Source: an uncultured Muribaculaceae bacterium (GTDB taxonomy: Bacteria; Bacteroidota; Bacteroidia; Bacteroidales; Muribaculaceae). Taken from it: a DNA stretch of 64,000 nt. Position 1 is the first letter of the stretch, and every line of letters starts with the position of its first letter. The notes beneath the pieces were generated by a model, which saw only the letters and a program-made list of their open reading frames with translations, was not told where the DNA came from and ran no database searches. A program made the translations under genes and the position numbers. Below, one piece after another: positions 36,963 through 45,792 of this stretch. Location of the stretch: the NCBI GenBank assembly GCA_934555895.1, contig CAKTFH010000003.1, positions 1 through 64,000 of the forward strand. Direction: 5' to 3'.

Positions 36963-37196
36963 CTATGCCTCTACTTTCACACGATATACCTCAATGCATG
37001 CATCGGGGCATACGGTGGCACACGCGGCACAGCCTATGCAGGCGTCCTCGTTCTGTGCGAAAGCGAAATGATAGCCTCTGTCGTTCACCTCCTTGGGCTG
37101 GAGAGCGAGCACGCCGCAAGGACATGCCACCACGCAAAGATTACAACCTTTGCACCGCTCTGTGTCAATGGTTACGGCTCCCTGGATTTTTGCCAT
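36963..37196 (-). CDS. korD: 2[4Fe-4S] ferredoxin-type delta subunit of the oxidoreductase
   Basis: A 77-residue protein with two CxxCxxCxxxCP clusters: CKGCNLCVVACP near the N-terminus and CIGCAACATVCP near the C-terminus. It transfers electrons between the TPP subunit and soluble ferredoxin in Kor-type enzymes. It is first in the operon, 39 bp ahead of korA. A -7-type promoter element lies about 110 bp upstream. Confidence 0.9.
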   Translation of the reverse strand: MAKIQGAVTIDTERCKGCNLCVVACPCGVLALQPKEVNDRGYHFAFAQNEDACIGCAACATVCPDACIEVYRVKVEA

Positions 37197-37305
37197 ATTC
37201 GGTAAAAGAAATGATAATGATTACATAAGTGGCCACACCTGAGGCACCCCGTCATCCGGAAAGCGCCCACACCCGCCGGAAGCCACAGGCCGACGGTTTA
37301 CGCCC

Positions 37306-37313
37306 CAAAGTTA
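37306..37313 (-). promoter_or_regulatory. -7-type promoter element upstream of the kor operon
   Basis: TAACTTTG on the - strand matches TAnnTTTG; no recognisable -33 element at the usual spacing. The remaining 230-bp region (37197-37426) has no gene that I can see. Confidence 0.35.
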
Positions 37314-37426
37314 GCATTTATTTTTAATAATATACCCTAATCGGAGTGAAATTTTAGATGCATCAGCTATCGGATACAAGCTTTTCCACGACACGAATCC
37401 TGAGTGTCATGCGTTAGACAGGCATA

Positions 37427-39016
37427 CTACAACTTGGCAGCAGTCTGATTCTCACTTAGGCCGAAGCATCGACGAATAGCGGAGCGGATGCGAGGAGCGT
37501 CGGGGTGCTCTGTTTTGAGTATAGACAGCACAGCCTGCACATAGGCCTCCTTACTGCCCGACAGACCGCAAAGCGAGCTGACCCCAGAGCGCGGAATCAT
37601 CGATTTCTGATTGTAGACACGAAGTATTGAGGCATAGTCTCCATCAGCAATATAGCGAGAGAACTCACGGCATAGTTTCTCGTAAAGTCCACGAGGATTT
37701 ATCTCCTTCACGAGCGAGTTGATATGGTCCTCAAGGGCATTGATATTGGTAAAACGGCCGTCGACACGATACTCTACAGTGCGTTTCACACGATGGCGTG
37801 TATGCAGCAATGCCTGCTGGCGCATATCCTGACGGAAAAGTTTCACTATGGCGTCCCTCACTCCGCGGAAAGCCTTGCCTGGGTCACGACCATGGGCATG
37901 CGCCACTCCCCTCACCACATCCTCGAGCATTAAGATGTTCTCGATTTCAGCCACTTCAGGCACATACACGTTTTTGCCACGCAGATATTCCACCTCATGT
38001 TCGTCGCGCCGGTCACGGTCCACTATACCGAAACTCTCCATGTGGTGAAAACCCTTTAGGTCGTTGAAGGCTCTTGTAGCCTCTATCACCTTGTTGCAGC
38101 TACCGAGAGATTTGACAGTGTGCTCGGGGAATATGAGCGGATAAAGCTTGGCATCGATACTGTGGGTAGCATCGCCTTCGATAAACATTACCGGCTTACG
38201 GGCCCCCACCAATGCCATATACACCTCTTCCGAAAGTCCTGAATCAGGGGGAAGCGTGTCATAGTCCCATGTGTTGGTTTCGGGGTTGTATGAGCGCACC
38301 CACACTATCACATTCTCGGATCGTGAGGCGGCAAAATCCACATCGTGAGTTATGTAGACAAAACGGCAGTCGGGGCGCATCGCCTCTATGGTATCCCACA
38401 GCGGCCTCATGATGGAGCTGTGCATGAACATGTCGGGACTGTCGACAAACACCGTGGCACGCTCGGGAGCATACAGCACCGCTCCGAAATAATAGAGCAC
38501 TGTGCGTTCGCCGTGTGACAGACGCTTCTGCGAATATGCCCCCGCCTCACCGCTACGCGAGAAGAGCAGCCCACCGCCCTCTCTCAGCACATGATTGCCG
38601 GGGAAAAGCTGCTGCCAACGGCGTATCACCGCATCGAGGCGGCTCTCCTGCATCTCGGCTTCTTCTCCTCGCGCCAGCGCCACCTTGAACTCTACAAGCT
38701 TCTGCATCTCCTCATTGAGCAACAGAGTCATCAGTTTGTCGAAAAGTGTGGAGATGTCGCCGTGCAAAAACGCCGGACTCTCAGAAGCCTCGCGGAAAAG
38801 ATTATCAATGGAACCTTCAAGCTTATCGGGGCGCCCCCCTTCTGTAAGCGCTTCTATCGCCGACAGACGGAATGGGCGCAACTCAGGCATGTTACGCAGA
38901 TATTCGGTGAAACGGGTCTTTCCGCTGCCATTGGCACCTATTATGGTCACTTGTCTGGCATCATCGGATATTTCAAGACGGCTCCCGTCGGCTTTTGGAG
39001 GTAGGAGGAGACTCAT
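37427..39016 (-). CDS. ABC-type ATPase fused to DUF4435/TOPRIM domain
   Basis: A 529-residue cytoplasmic protein. The N-terminal ATPase is of the SMC/ABC kind: Walker A GANGSGKT (27-34), signature-like LSHGER (166-171), Walker B ATVFVDSPD (187-195; Asp in place of the usual catalytic Glu) and a switch His in YITHD (221-225). The C-terminal domain shows TOPRIM-like acidic positions: Glu280 in MFIEGD and Asp333/Asp335 in GIVDRDRR, with EIENILML after it, the DUF4435 pattern. ATPase plus TOPRIM is the plan of OLD nucleases and of PARIS (AriA ATPase, AriB DUF4435), which also occurs as a fused protein. Here no partner defence gene is adjacent and the neighbours are polyamine genes, so defence is a hypothesis. 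The ATPase part is shorter than I expect for AriA. Confidence 0.65.
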   Translation of the reverse strand: MSLLLPPKADGSRLEISDDARQVTIIGANGSGKTRFTEYLRNMPELRPFRLSAIEALTEGGRPDKLEGSIDNLFREASESPAFLHGDISTLFDKLMTLLLNEEMQKLVEFKVALARGEEAEMQESRLDAVIRRWQQLFPGNHVLREGGGLLFSRSGEAGAYSQKRLSHGERTVLYYFGAVLYAPERATVFVDSPDMFMHSSIMRPLWDTIEAMRPDCRFVYITHDVDFAASRSENVIVWVRSYNPETNTWDYDTLPPDSGLSEEVYMALVGARKPVMFIEGDATHSIDAKLYPLIFPEHTVKSLGSCNKVIEATRAFNDLKGFHHMESFGIVDRDRRDEHEVEYLRGKNVYVPEVAEIENILMLEDVVRGVAHAHGRDPGKAFRGVRDAIVKLFRQDMRQQALLHTRHRVKRTVEYRVDGRFTNINALEDHINSLVKEINPRGLYEKLCREFSRYIADGDYASILRVYNQKSMIPRSGVSSLCGLSGSKEAYVQAVLSILKTEHPDAPRIRSAIRRCFGLSENQTAAKL

Positions 39017-39048
39017 GGTGACAGAGATTTAAGAGTACGATTTGGGTA

Positions 39049-39936
39049 TCAGTCGAGGAAACGGGCGGTCAGACCAGAATAACTGTCGATACGCCGGTCG
39101 CGGAGGAAAGGCCACCAGCGGCGCACCTGCTCTGAGCGACCGAGGTCGATGGCGACCACAGCGGTGATTTCGCTGTCGGCCGGGGCGCGGAAAAGCAACT
39201 CTCCCTGCGGACCTGCCACAAAGCTGTTGCCCCAGAAAGTGATGCCTCCGGTCTGTCCCGAGGGGTCGGGTTCGAATCCTGTGCGGTTCACAGTCACCAC
39301 CGGGAGGCCGTTGGCCACGGCATGGCCACGCTGCACGGTCATCCATGCCTCCTGCTGTCGGGTCTGTTCCTCGGGAGTGTCGCTGCTCTCCCAACCTATG
39401 GCAGTTGGGTAGATGAGCATCTCGGCGCCTTTCAGCGCCATAAGGCGTGCGGCTTCCGGATACCACTGGTCCCAGCACACAAGCACTCCGAGACGACCGA
39501 CAGATGTGTCTATCGGTTCGAAGCCTATGTCGCCCGGGGTAAAGTAAAATTTCTCGTAATATGCGGGGTCATCGGGGATATGCATCTTGCGGTATTTACC
39601 CGCTATGGAGCCGTCGGCCTCGAACACCACGGCCGTATTGTGATAAAGTCCTGCGACACGGCGCTCGAAAAGCGATGTCACTATCACACACCCTGTCTCA
39701 CGCGCGAGAGCTGCATAGAAATCGGTGGTCTCAGAGGGAATAGCCACAGCGAGGTCGCAGTGGTCCACGTTTTCAGTCTGACAGAAGTAGAGAGAATCGT
39801 GGAGTTCCTGATTGACAATCAGGCGCGCCCCCTGCGCGGCCAGACGGCGTATTTTCTCAGCCAGACGGCTGCGGTTGTCGGCAATGTCTGCTGTATTTGC
39901 CTGCTGTATGATGCCTGTGCGGAGTATCTTGTCCAT
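39049..39936 (-). CDS. aguB: N-carbamoylputrescine amidase
   Basis: A 295-residue carbon-nitrogen hydrolase that releases putrescine, CO2 and ammonia from N-carbamoylputrescine. The nitrilase triad is visible: Glu in LIVNQELHDSLYF, Lys in GKYRKMHIPDDP, and Cys in LGVLVCWDQWYPEAARL. The family-specific YYEKFYFTPGD and HAVANGLPVVTVNRTG patches agree. The gene starts 21 bp after the agmatine deiminase stop, so both steps of the agmatine route to putrescine are encoded in order. The ATPase/TOPRIM gene follows 32 bp downstream and may be co-transcribed by read-through. Confidence 0.92.
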   Translation of the reverse strand: MDKILRTGIIQQANTADIADNRSRLAEKIRRLAAQGARLIVNQELHDSLYFCQTENVDHCDLAVAIPSETTDFYAALARETGCVIVTSLFERRVAGLYHNTAVVFEADGSIAGKYRKMHIPDDPAYYEKFYFTPGDIGFEPIDTSVGRLGVLVCWDQWYPEAARLMALKGAEMLIYPTAIGWESSDTPEEQTRQQEAWMTVQRGHAVANGLPVVTVNRTGFEPDPSGQTGGITFWGNSFVAGPQGELLFRAPADSEITAVVAIDLGRSEQVRRWWPFLRDRRIDSYSGLTARFLD

Positions 39937-39957
39937 AATCTATAATGGGTAGGTATG

Positions 39958-41022
39958 TCAGATTGTGAGCAGTCCTTGCGGAATCTGCATGGTGGAGCAG
40001 TGTAGCGAGCCGTGTTGCCTGATCAGTGCGCGGCAGTCCACATCTATTATTTCTCTGTCGGGGAAAGCTATCTGAAGCATCTGATGCGCCATGCGGTCGT
40101 TGGCGGATTGCGCGTAAACCGGCATGAGCACAGTGCGCGGAGTGATGAGGAAGTTGGCATATGTGGCCGGTAGACGGCTTCCATCGGCCGGGTCATAAAT
40201 CGCATCGGGCAGCGGAAGAGCTATGAGATTGTAGGGATTGCCCTGTGCAGTGCGCAACGCTTTCAGCTCCTCCTCCATGAGGTCGAGTTCCCGTGTGTGT
40301 GAGTCGGCAGGATTGTAGCTCTTCACATAAAGTATAGTGTCGTGCGGAGCGAAACGCGCAAGAGTGTCGATGTGGCTGTCAGTGTCGTCACCATCCAAGG
40401 CGCCATGATGCAGCAGGTGGAAGTGGGTGATGCCGAGTGTCTGGGCGAAATACTCGCGAAGCTGCTCTTCGGTGCGGTAACCGTTGCGGTTGAGTGCCTG
40501 GAGACACTCGGCAGTGCTGAGCATAGTGCCGTTGCCGTCGGTCTCGAGCGAACCTCCCTCGAAAGTGTAGTCGAGATGACCTTCATAACAGTCGCGACGC
40601 AACAGACTTTTCTCCACCATCTGCAAATTCACCAGATTGTCGAAATTAGCGGCGAACTTGAGCCCCCAACCGTCAAACCGGAAATCAAGTGCCTTAAGCG
40701 AACCGTCGGTCTCCTCCACCGTTACAGGGCCATAATCGCGGGTCCAGGTGTCGTTATGACGGCAGCTCACAGCAATAAGATGCCCTGCCGGGAAAATCCC
40801 CGAAAGTTTCCGGGCGGCCACGCCATCGGGGTCAACAACAAGAAGCCTCAGACCGCTCGCGGCTATGGCACGGGCCATGGCCATGTAGCACTCATCGGCT
40901 TGGCGAAGCATCGGGGCCCAATCGGTGTGTTCACCGGGCCACGCCATCATCACTGTGTCGTAAGGTTCCCATTCGGCCCTCACACGACGATGTGGCGCAT
41001 CGTTATGTAAACCGGCTGTCAT
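39958..41022 (-). CDS. aguA: agmatine deiminase
   Basis: A 354-residue guanidine-modifying enzyme of the PAD fold that turns agmatine into N-carbamoylputrescine and ammonia. Landmarks are the N-terminal EWEPYDTVMMAWPG, NDTWTRDYGPV, FEGGSLETDGNGT with the acidic residues, the His-containing GDDTDSHIDTLARF, and the catalytic Cys in QHGSLHCSTMQIPQG near the C-terminus. The length is normal. With aguB it forms an arginine-decarboxylation-dependent route to putrescine, a polyamine needed for growth and envelope stability in Bacteroidales. An arginine decarboxylase is not in this window. Confidence 0.93.
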   Translation of the reverse strand: MTAGLHNDAPHRRVRAEWEPYDTVMMAWPGEHTDWAPMLRQADECYMAMARAIAASGLRLLVVDPDGVAARKLSGIFPAGHLIAVSCRHNDTWTRDYGPVTVEETDGSLKALDFRFDGWGLKFAANFDNLVNLQMVEKSLLRRDCYEGHLDYTFEGGSLETDGNGTMLSTAECLQALNRNGYRTEEQLREYFAQTLGITHFHLLHHGALDGDDTDSHIDTLARFAPHDTILYVKSYNPADSHTRELDLMEEELKALRTAQGNPYNLIALPLPDAIYDPADGSRLPATYANFLITPRTVLMPVYAQSANDRMAHQMLQIAFPDREIIDVDCRALIRQHGSLHCSTMQIPQGLLTI

Positions 41023-41055
41023 ATATAAAAAAATATGTGTGTCTGTCGGATTTAT

Positions 41056-41289
41056 TCACTCGTCATAATCGCTGAGAGTATCCCAAGCTTCGTCGCGCTC
41101 ATTGAGATATTCTTCACAAAAATCAAGAAATCCCATGCGCTCCGTGCTTCCGTTTTCCTGACACCACTGGCGATACTGTTTGTGGAGCTCGTCATCGGCT
41201 CCGATCATTTTCTTAAACTCTGCTTCGGCCATGTCCACGCCTCCGGCCTGGTTGAGCACATCTACGAAAAGGTCTCTGATGTCGTCCAT
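41056..41289 (-). CDS. small acidic protein of unknown function
   Basis: A 77-residue, strongly acidic, helical protein with one conserved-looking core (YRQWCQENGSTERMGFLDFCEEYL) and no signal or membrane segment. I do not recognise the family. It lies 33 bp before aguA and 89 bp after the TM2 gene, all on the - strand, and its codon usage looks like that of its neighbours, so I take it as a real gene. The single-helix-bundle character suggests a small adaptor, but there is no direct evidence of function. Confidence 0.6.
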   Translation of the reverse strand: MDDIRDLFVDVLNQAGGVDMAEAEFKKMIGADDELHKQYRQWCQENGSTERMGFLDFCEEYLNERDEAWDTLSDYDE

Positions 41290-41378
41290 CTATTCAGGTG
41301 GTAAATTAAAAAAGACGAGAGAGATTTAGACTGGTATTAGGATTGAGGACGGGAGAGGAGAATGAGCAGTGCTTTTTC

Positions 41379-41792
41379 TCAGAAAAGAGGCATAAACGAA
41401 GTGGTGTTGATATACTTCCGCTCGAAATCGGCATTGCTCATGAAGAAAAGCAGAATGCCCTGGATAAAGACAACGATCTGCCAGAGACCGCATGTCACAA
41501 GCGATAGCAATATGGTCACAAGGCCGGCGCCCACCTTCCCGAGATAGAAATACTGCACGCCCAGTCCGCCAAGGAGAATAGCCAACAGAGCTGTCACGCC
41601 ACGGCTTTTGCCGGCAGCACAATCATCGAAAGCGTTGTTACGGGTATAGTATTCCTCCTGGTTAAAACCGGGACGATAGTTCTGTTGCTGCCATCCCTGA
41701 CTGGGATTATTATACATAAGGTCACGGTGACAATAGGGGCATTGTGTGGCGTTATCGTCGACCACCGATTGGCAATAAGGGCAAATTTTCAT
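41379..41792 (-). CDS. zinc-ribbon/TM2-domain membrane protein
   Basis: A 137-residue protein. The N-terminus carries a zinc ribbon with two CPYC knuckles (CPYCQSVVDD, QCPYCHRDL), then a Gln/Asn/Tyr-rich linker. The second half has two hydrophobic helices with the TM2 pattern (TALLAILLGGLGVQYFYLGK, then LLSLVTCGLWQIVVFIQGI). TM2 proteins are widespread and poorly understood small membrane proteins. The combination with a zinc ribbon is recurrent in Bacteroidetes. There is no operon partner of known function beyond close neighbours on the same strand. Confidence 0.75.
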   Translation of the reverse strand: MKICPYCQSVVDDNATQCPYCHRDLMYNNPSQGWQQQNYRPGFNQEEYYTRNNAFDDCAAGKSRGVTALLAILLGGLGVQYFYLGKVGAGLVTILLSLVTCGLWQIVVFIQGILLFFMSNADFERKYINTTSFMPLF

Positions 41793-41930
41793 AATGGGTT
41801 AAAATTTCCGTAAAATATTTCTGTAAAAATAATAAAACTATCCCAGAGTGCATCATCTTTTAACACGAATTAAATGTCTATGACACATTCTTTCTATATC
41901 AGACGCTACGGAAGGTAGAAAAGTTGCACT

Positions 41931-42887
41931 TCAAGCTCCGAGATCCGACGCGCTCACAAGTCCGTTGACAATTGCAAAGATGGTAAGACCTGCCGTGGAG
42001 TGTATCTGAAGTTTTGATGTGATGTTGCGGCGATGAGTGGTCACCGTGTGCACCGAAAGACAGAGACGGTCGGCAATCTCTTTGTTACTCAACCCTTTTG
42101 CTACCAGGCACACAATCTCGCGCTCTCGTTCGGAAAGTTCTGTGAGTTTGGCGCCCTCACGCTGCGTAGGCAATGTTTTGTCAATAATATCACCGTCGCC
42201 AGTGCTTATCAAGGTGCTCATTTCAAGCTGTTTCACAGCCGGCACGAACAGACTGTCTTCTGCCTGACAGTGGAGTCTCAGGTCGTGCTCGCAGTTGATG
42301 ATGTCGAACAGCGCCGAGTTAAGCAGGTCGCTACCCTTACCTGGATAATATCGCACTATGATGTCTTTCAGTTCCTTGAGCTTAGGGTCAATGTGAGTGT
42401 GGTGTGAGGCGAAGCGGTCAATGTTGAACCCCTCGGTGCGCTCTCCTGACAGAAGCCTCTCCACATAGGGGAAGACCCTCTCGTTTTCGGCCTGCATATG
42501 TTTGCGCACCTCTGTCACATAGCCGTCGTAAAAACGCAGTATAAGAAATCCGAGCCCGTCGGTAGAAGAGCAATCTATGGCCTCGATCAGTTTTCGCCTT
42601 ATCATGGGCAATGCGAACGCCAGGAAATAGTCGTGGGCATTCTGCAGATAAGTCATAAACTGACGCAAGTCGATATCGTTGTCGTTCCACTGTCGGCCTG
42701 ACATAAAATTGACCGTGGTGAGAAATGTGGCGGTGTGGATATGATGGTTCACACACACCTCCTCCACAGTGAGGTCAGCGAAGCCTAACGACACCCCGAA
42801 ACGAGCCAGCACCATAAGGAGGGAAGGGTCTGCCGCTATCACGCTCCGCATTGGGTCGGCAGGCCGGAATACTGTCGGATGTTGCAT
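41931..42887 (-). CDS. hemerythrin-like (RIC/YtfE-type) domain fused to a LuxR HTH
   Basis: A 318-residue protein from the preferred ATG at 42887 (another Met 11 codons earlier is possible). Residues 15-60 resemble the ScdA/RIC N-terminal domain. Residues 75-222 form a four-helix bundle with diiron-type ligands: His85, His130, Glu134, His162/163, His206 and Glu210 (RKHMQAENERVF; CEHDLRLHCQAEDSLF). A LuxR DNA-binding domain follows at 248-312 (LSEREREIVCLVAKGLSNKEIADRLCLSVHT, read as its two halves). RIC proteins repair nitrosylated iron-sulfur clusters, while LuxR domains bind DNA. The fusion suggests direct sensing of oxygen, nitric oxide or iron state by the diiron site and output to transcription; the target genes are not known. 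It lies 67 bp downstream of ftsH. Confidence 0.75.
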   Translation of the reverse strand: MQHPTVFRPADPMRSVIAADPSLLMVLARFGVSLGFADLTVEEVCVNHHIHTATFLTTVNFMSGRQWNDNDIDLRQFMTYLQNAHDYFLAFALPMIRRKLIEAIDCSSTDGLGFLILRFYDGYVTEVRKHMQAENERVFPYVERLLSGERTEGFNIDRFASHHTHIDPKLKELKDIIVRYYPGKGSDLLNSALFDIINCEHDLRLHCQAEDSLFVPAVKQLEMSTLISTGDGDIIDKTLPTQREGAKLTELSEREREIVCLVAKGLSNKEIADRLCLSVHTVTTHRRNITSKLQIHSTAGLTIFAIVNGLVSASDLGA

Positions 42888-42954
42888 TGTTATGAAAACC
42901 GAATCAGCCCGGAGGAACAATGCTTATTTGGGCATCGACCTCACGGGCTGGTTA

Positions 42955-45123
42955 TTATTTTTCAGAGTCTTTTGAATCGTGATGACTGTCATCTCCGTCT
43001 TTGTCATTCGGAGCACCCGGCACCGGGGGAATGCCCGAGGGCGGTGTGGCACCGCTCGGAGGAAGCGCGTCAGTGTTTACCGTGGTCACTTCAGTGGCGA
43101 CCACATCCTCAACAGCACCGGGAGTCGAGGCCGGCTTGTCACCTTCATTCGCCTTTTTCTTTCCGCTCTCCTCAAGCTGCTCGGCCTCCTGACGGGCCTT
43201 GAGAATCTCATCGGTGCGTGATATCCATTTACGCTTGCCGAATATGCGCTCCACATCTTCGGTGAAAATCACCTCGCGTGCATAGAGCACTTCAGCGAGT
43301 TTGTTATGCTCCTTGGCATACTGCATAAGGATGGCTTTGGCGCGTTCATACTGCTCGTTGATGATGCGGCTCACCTCCTCGTCGATCATACGGGCACGGT
43401 CCTCGCTATAAGGTTTCGAAAAACCGTAGGCCTGCCCAGTAGAATCATAATAGGAGAGGTTTGGCAGCTTCTCGCTCATTCCATAGTAGGTCACCATAGC
43501 ATAAGCCTGTTTGGTCACACGCTCGAGATCGTTGGCGGCTCCGGTAGATATACGGCCGAGGAACAGCTCTTCGGCGGCACGGCCGCCGAGTGTGGCACAC
43601 ATCTCGTCGAGCAGAGCTTGAGTAGGTGTAATCTGGCGCTCTTCAGGCAGATACCATGCAGCGCCGAGAGCTTTACCGCGCGGCACAATGGTAACTTTAA
43701 TAAGAGGATTGGCATACTGGAGGTTCCATGACACAGTAGCATGGCCTGCTTCATGGCATGCAATAGACTGTTTCTCTTCAGCAGTTGTTATTTTCGAACG
43801 TTTCTCAAGACCGCCGATTATACGGTCCACAGCATCAACGAAATCCTGACGCTGCACCACATCCTTATTGCGGCGTGCAGCTATCAGCGCGGCCTCATTG
43901 CACACATTGGCGATATCGGCACCCGAAAAACCGGGAGTCTGCCTTGCCAGCAGTTCCACATCCACGGAGTCATCGGTTTTTACACCCTTAAGGTGCACAT
44001 TGAAGATGGCCACGCGGTCGTTGAGCTCGGGAAGCTCCACATAAATCTGGCGGTCGAAGCGTCCGGCCCTGAGAAGGGCTTTATCGAGAATATCAGCACG
44101 GTTTGTCGCAGCGAGGATGATTACACCGCTGTTGGTGCCAAAACCGTCCATTTCGGTAAGGAGCTGGTTCAGGGTATTCTCGCGCTCGTCGTTGGATGTC
44201 ATATTGTTTTTGCCTCGGGCACGACCCACAGCATCGATTTCATCGATGAACACTATGCAGGGAGCCTTCTCCTTTGCTTTCTGGAAGAGGTCGCGCACTC
44301 GCGATGCGCCCACGCCCACAAACATTTCCACGAAATCGGAACCCGACATCGAGAAGAAAGGCACATTAGCCTCGCCGGCCACTGCCTTTGCGAGCAGAGT
44401 CTTACCGGTTCCGGGAGGACCTACGAGGAGTGCGCCCTTGGGAATCTTGCCGCCAAGATTGGTGTAGCGCTGCGGATTCTTGAGAAATTCCACTATCTCC
44501 TCAATCTCGGTCTTGGCTTCGGAAAGACCCGCCACATCCTGAAAGGTGACTTTCATGGCGTTGTCCTTATCGAAAACCTGCGCTTTAGATTTGCCCACAC
44601 TGAACACACCACCGGCACCGCCGTCGCGGTTGCTCATGCGCCTCATGATTATAAACCAGAAGACTATCAGAAGCACCACCGGACCGAATGTCCACAGATA
44701 CGACGAGAAGTCGCTTCCCTGGTCATAGTCCACCGGACCCTGATAGATGCCCTGCTGCTTCCAGTAGTCCACCTTGCGGGCAAACTCGTCGGTTGAAGGC
44801 AATGTAGTGTATATAAAAGCCGGCACGCCTTCTTTAAACTGATTCTTATGAAATATGGCCTTTGCGAGCGAGTCGGAAAGCTGAGCCTGAGCCTCACCGG
44901 CTCGCTTATCCACAATAATCTTGACTATGGCATGGTCGTGCACGTTCACCGAGTCGGTGATATAATTCTCGAACTCCGAGTATGTCACTTTCTGACTTAT
45001 CGAGTTCTCCTCGAGATAAAACATGCCGAGAAGCGCCAGGATGATGAAAGCATACATCCAGTAGAGGCTGAATTTTATCTGAGGGCGTTTACGATTGCCC
45101 GAAGGCTGTCTGTTATCTGCCAT
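42955..45123 (-). CDS. ftsH: ATP-dependent zinc metalloprotease FtsH
   Basis: A 722-residue membrane-bound AAA+ protease. There are two transmembrane helices (about 21-37 and 145-161) around a periplasmic domain, Walker A GPPGTGKT (235-242), Walker [17 protein letters not shown], the second region of homology [18 protein letters not shown], and the zinc motif HEAGH (457-461). The C-terminal 60 residues are proline- and Asp-rich ([16 protein letters not shown]) and longer than in E. coli FtsH. FtsH removes misfolded membrane proteins and controls lipid A synthesis. It lies 47 bp after rsfS and probably shares its transcript. Confidence 0.96.
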   Translation of the reverse strand: MADNRQPSGNRKRPQIKFSLYWMYAFIILALLGMFYLEENSISQKVTYSEFENYITDSVNVHDHAIVKIIVDKRAGEAQAQLSDSLAKAIFHKNQFKEGVPAFIYTTLPSTDEFARKVDYWKQQGIYQGPVDYDQGSDFSSYLWTFGPVVLLIVFWFIIMRRMSNRDGGAGGVFSVGKSKAQVFDKDNAMKVTFQDVAGLSEAKTEIEEIVEFLKNPQRYTNLGGKIPKGALLVGPPGTGKTLLAKAVAGEANVPFFSMSGSDFVEMFVGVGASRVRDLFQKAKEKAPCIVFIDEIDAVGRARGKNNMTSNDERENTLNQLLTEMDGFGTNSGVIILAATNRADILDKALLRAGRFDRQIYVELPELNDRVAIFNVHLKGVKTDDSVDVELLARQTPGFSGADIANVCNEAALIAARRNKDVVQRQDFVDAVDRIIGGLEKRSKITTAEEKQSIACHEAGHATVSWNLQYANPLIKVTIVPRGKALGAAWYLPEERQITPTQALLDEMCATLGGRAAEELFLGRISTGAANDLERVTKQAYAMVTYYGMSEKLPNLSYYDSTGQAYGFSKPYSEDRARMIDEEVSRIINEQYERAKAILMQYAKEHNKLAEVLYAREVIFTEDVERIFGKRKWISRTDEILKARQEAEQLEESGKKKANEGDKPASTPGAVEDVVATEVTTVNTDALPPSGATPPSGIPPVPGAPNDKDGDDSHHDSKDSEK

Positions 45124-45170
45124 GAGATATGGTCTGTTTTTTCTTGTTAAAATTGCGTAAAGACACGCCT

Positions 45171-45569
45171 TCAGTCGATGTCTTCGATTTCAGCTATCGC
45201 GGCATCGCTCCAAAGCTCCTCCAGATTATAGAGCGCGCGATGCTCGGGCACAAACACGTGCACGAAAGTGGTGCCATAATCTATCACTATCCAGCTCGAA
45301 TTGCGGTATCCATCGTAATTGTACGGTTTGATGCCGGCTTTTTCGAGCAGCTCCTCACGCACGTTGTCGGCTATGGCGGCTACTTGCTGGGGAGTGCGGC
45401 CCTCGCATATGATGAATTCAAATGCCGGAGCATTCTCGATGGATGTCAAGTCCATCACCGTGATTCCCTTACCTTTTTTATCCTGTATGGCTTCCACTAT
45501 GAGCGAGCGGATTGCCGGAGCTGTGATGTCTGCTTTTTTACTGGTATTCCTGACTATGGTGTCTGACAT
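45171..45569 (-). CDS. rsfS: ribosome silencing factor RsfS
   Basis: A 132-residue Iojap/DUF143-family protein that binds ribosomal protein L14 and blocks subunit joining when nutrients are low. The family core is complete: VMDLTSIENAPAFEFIICEGRTPQQ, and SSWIVIDYGTTFVHVFVPEHRALYNLEELW near the end (quoted in parts). The length is usual. It precedes ftsH in the same direction, an arrangement I also recall from other Bacteroidetes. A -7 type promoter element lies 80 bp upstream. Confidence 0.93.
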   Translation of the reverse strand: MSDTIVRNTSKKADITAPAIRSLIVEAIQDKKGKGITVMDLTSIENAPAFEFIICEGRTPQQVAAIADNVREELLEKAGIKPYNYDGYRNSSWIVIDYGTTFVHVFVPEHRALYNLEELWSDAAIAEIEDID

Positions 45570-45648
45570 TGGCGATATGTTCGTGATAAAAATAAATGTT
45601 TTTGTTACTGTGTCGTCGTTATCGTGTCGTTGTGTCGTTTATGTGATG

Positions 45649-45656
45649 CAAAGATA
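45649..45656 (-). promoter_or_regulatory. -7-type promoter element upstream of rsfS-ftsH
   Basis: TATCTTTG on the - strand is an exact TAnnTTTG match, about 80 bp before the rsfS start. No clear -33 element. The rest of 45570-45792 has no gene I recognise. Confidence 0.5.
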
Positions 45657-45792
45657 CGAAAACTTTCCAATTCCGGGCCCGATGTCGGCCGTCCCGTTTT
45701 CTTCTCTAACAAATCTGAGGCCAAAAAAGGTTAAAAAGAGAGAATAAATCTGGTCTGATTCTTAAAAAACATCTGATTTCCCAAGTTTTGCA

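Noticed and set aside
37427..39016. Calling the ATPase-TOPRIM gene a confirmed PARIS system
   Set aside because: The motifs fit, but no adjacent defence genes are present, the ATPase part is short, and the same fold occurs in OLD-type proteins of other roles; kept only as a hypothesis.
43741..44796. A 351-codon open frame on the + strand opposite ftsH
   Set aside because: FtsH on the - strand is unambiguous (Walker A, HEAGH); the + frame is His/Cys-rich shadow sequence.
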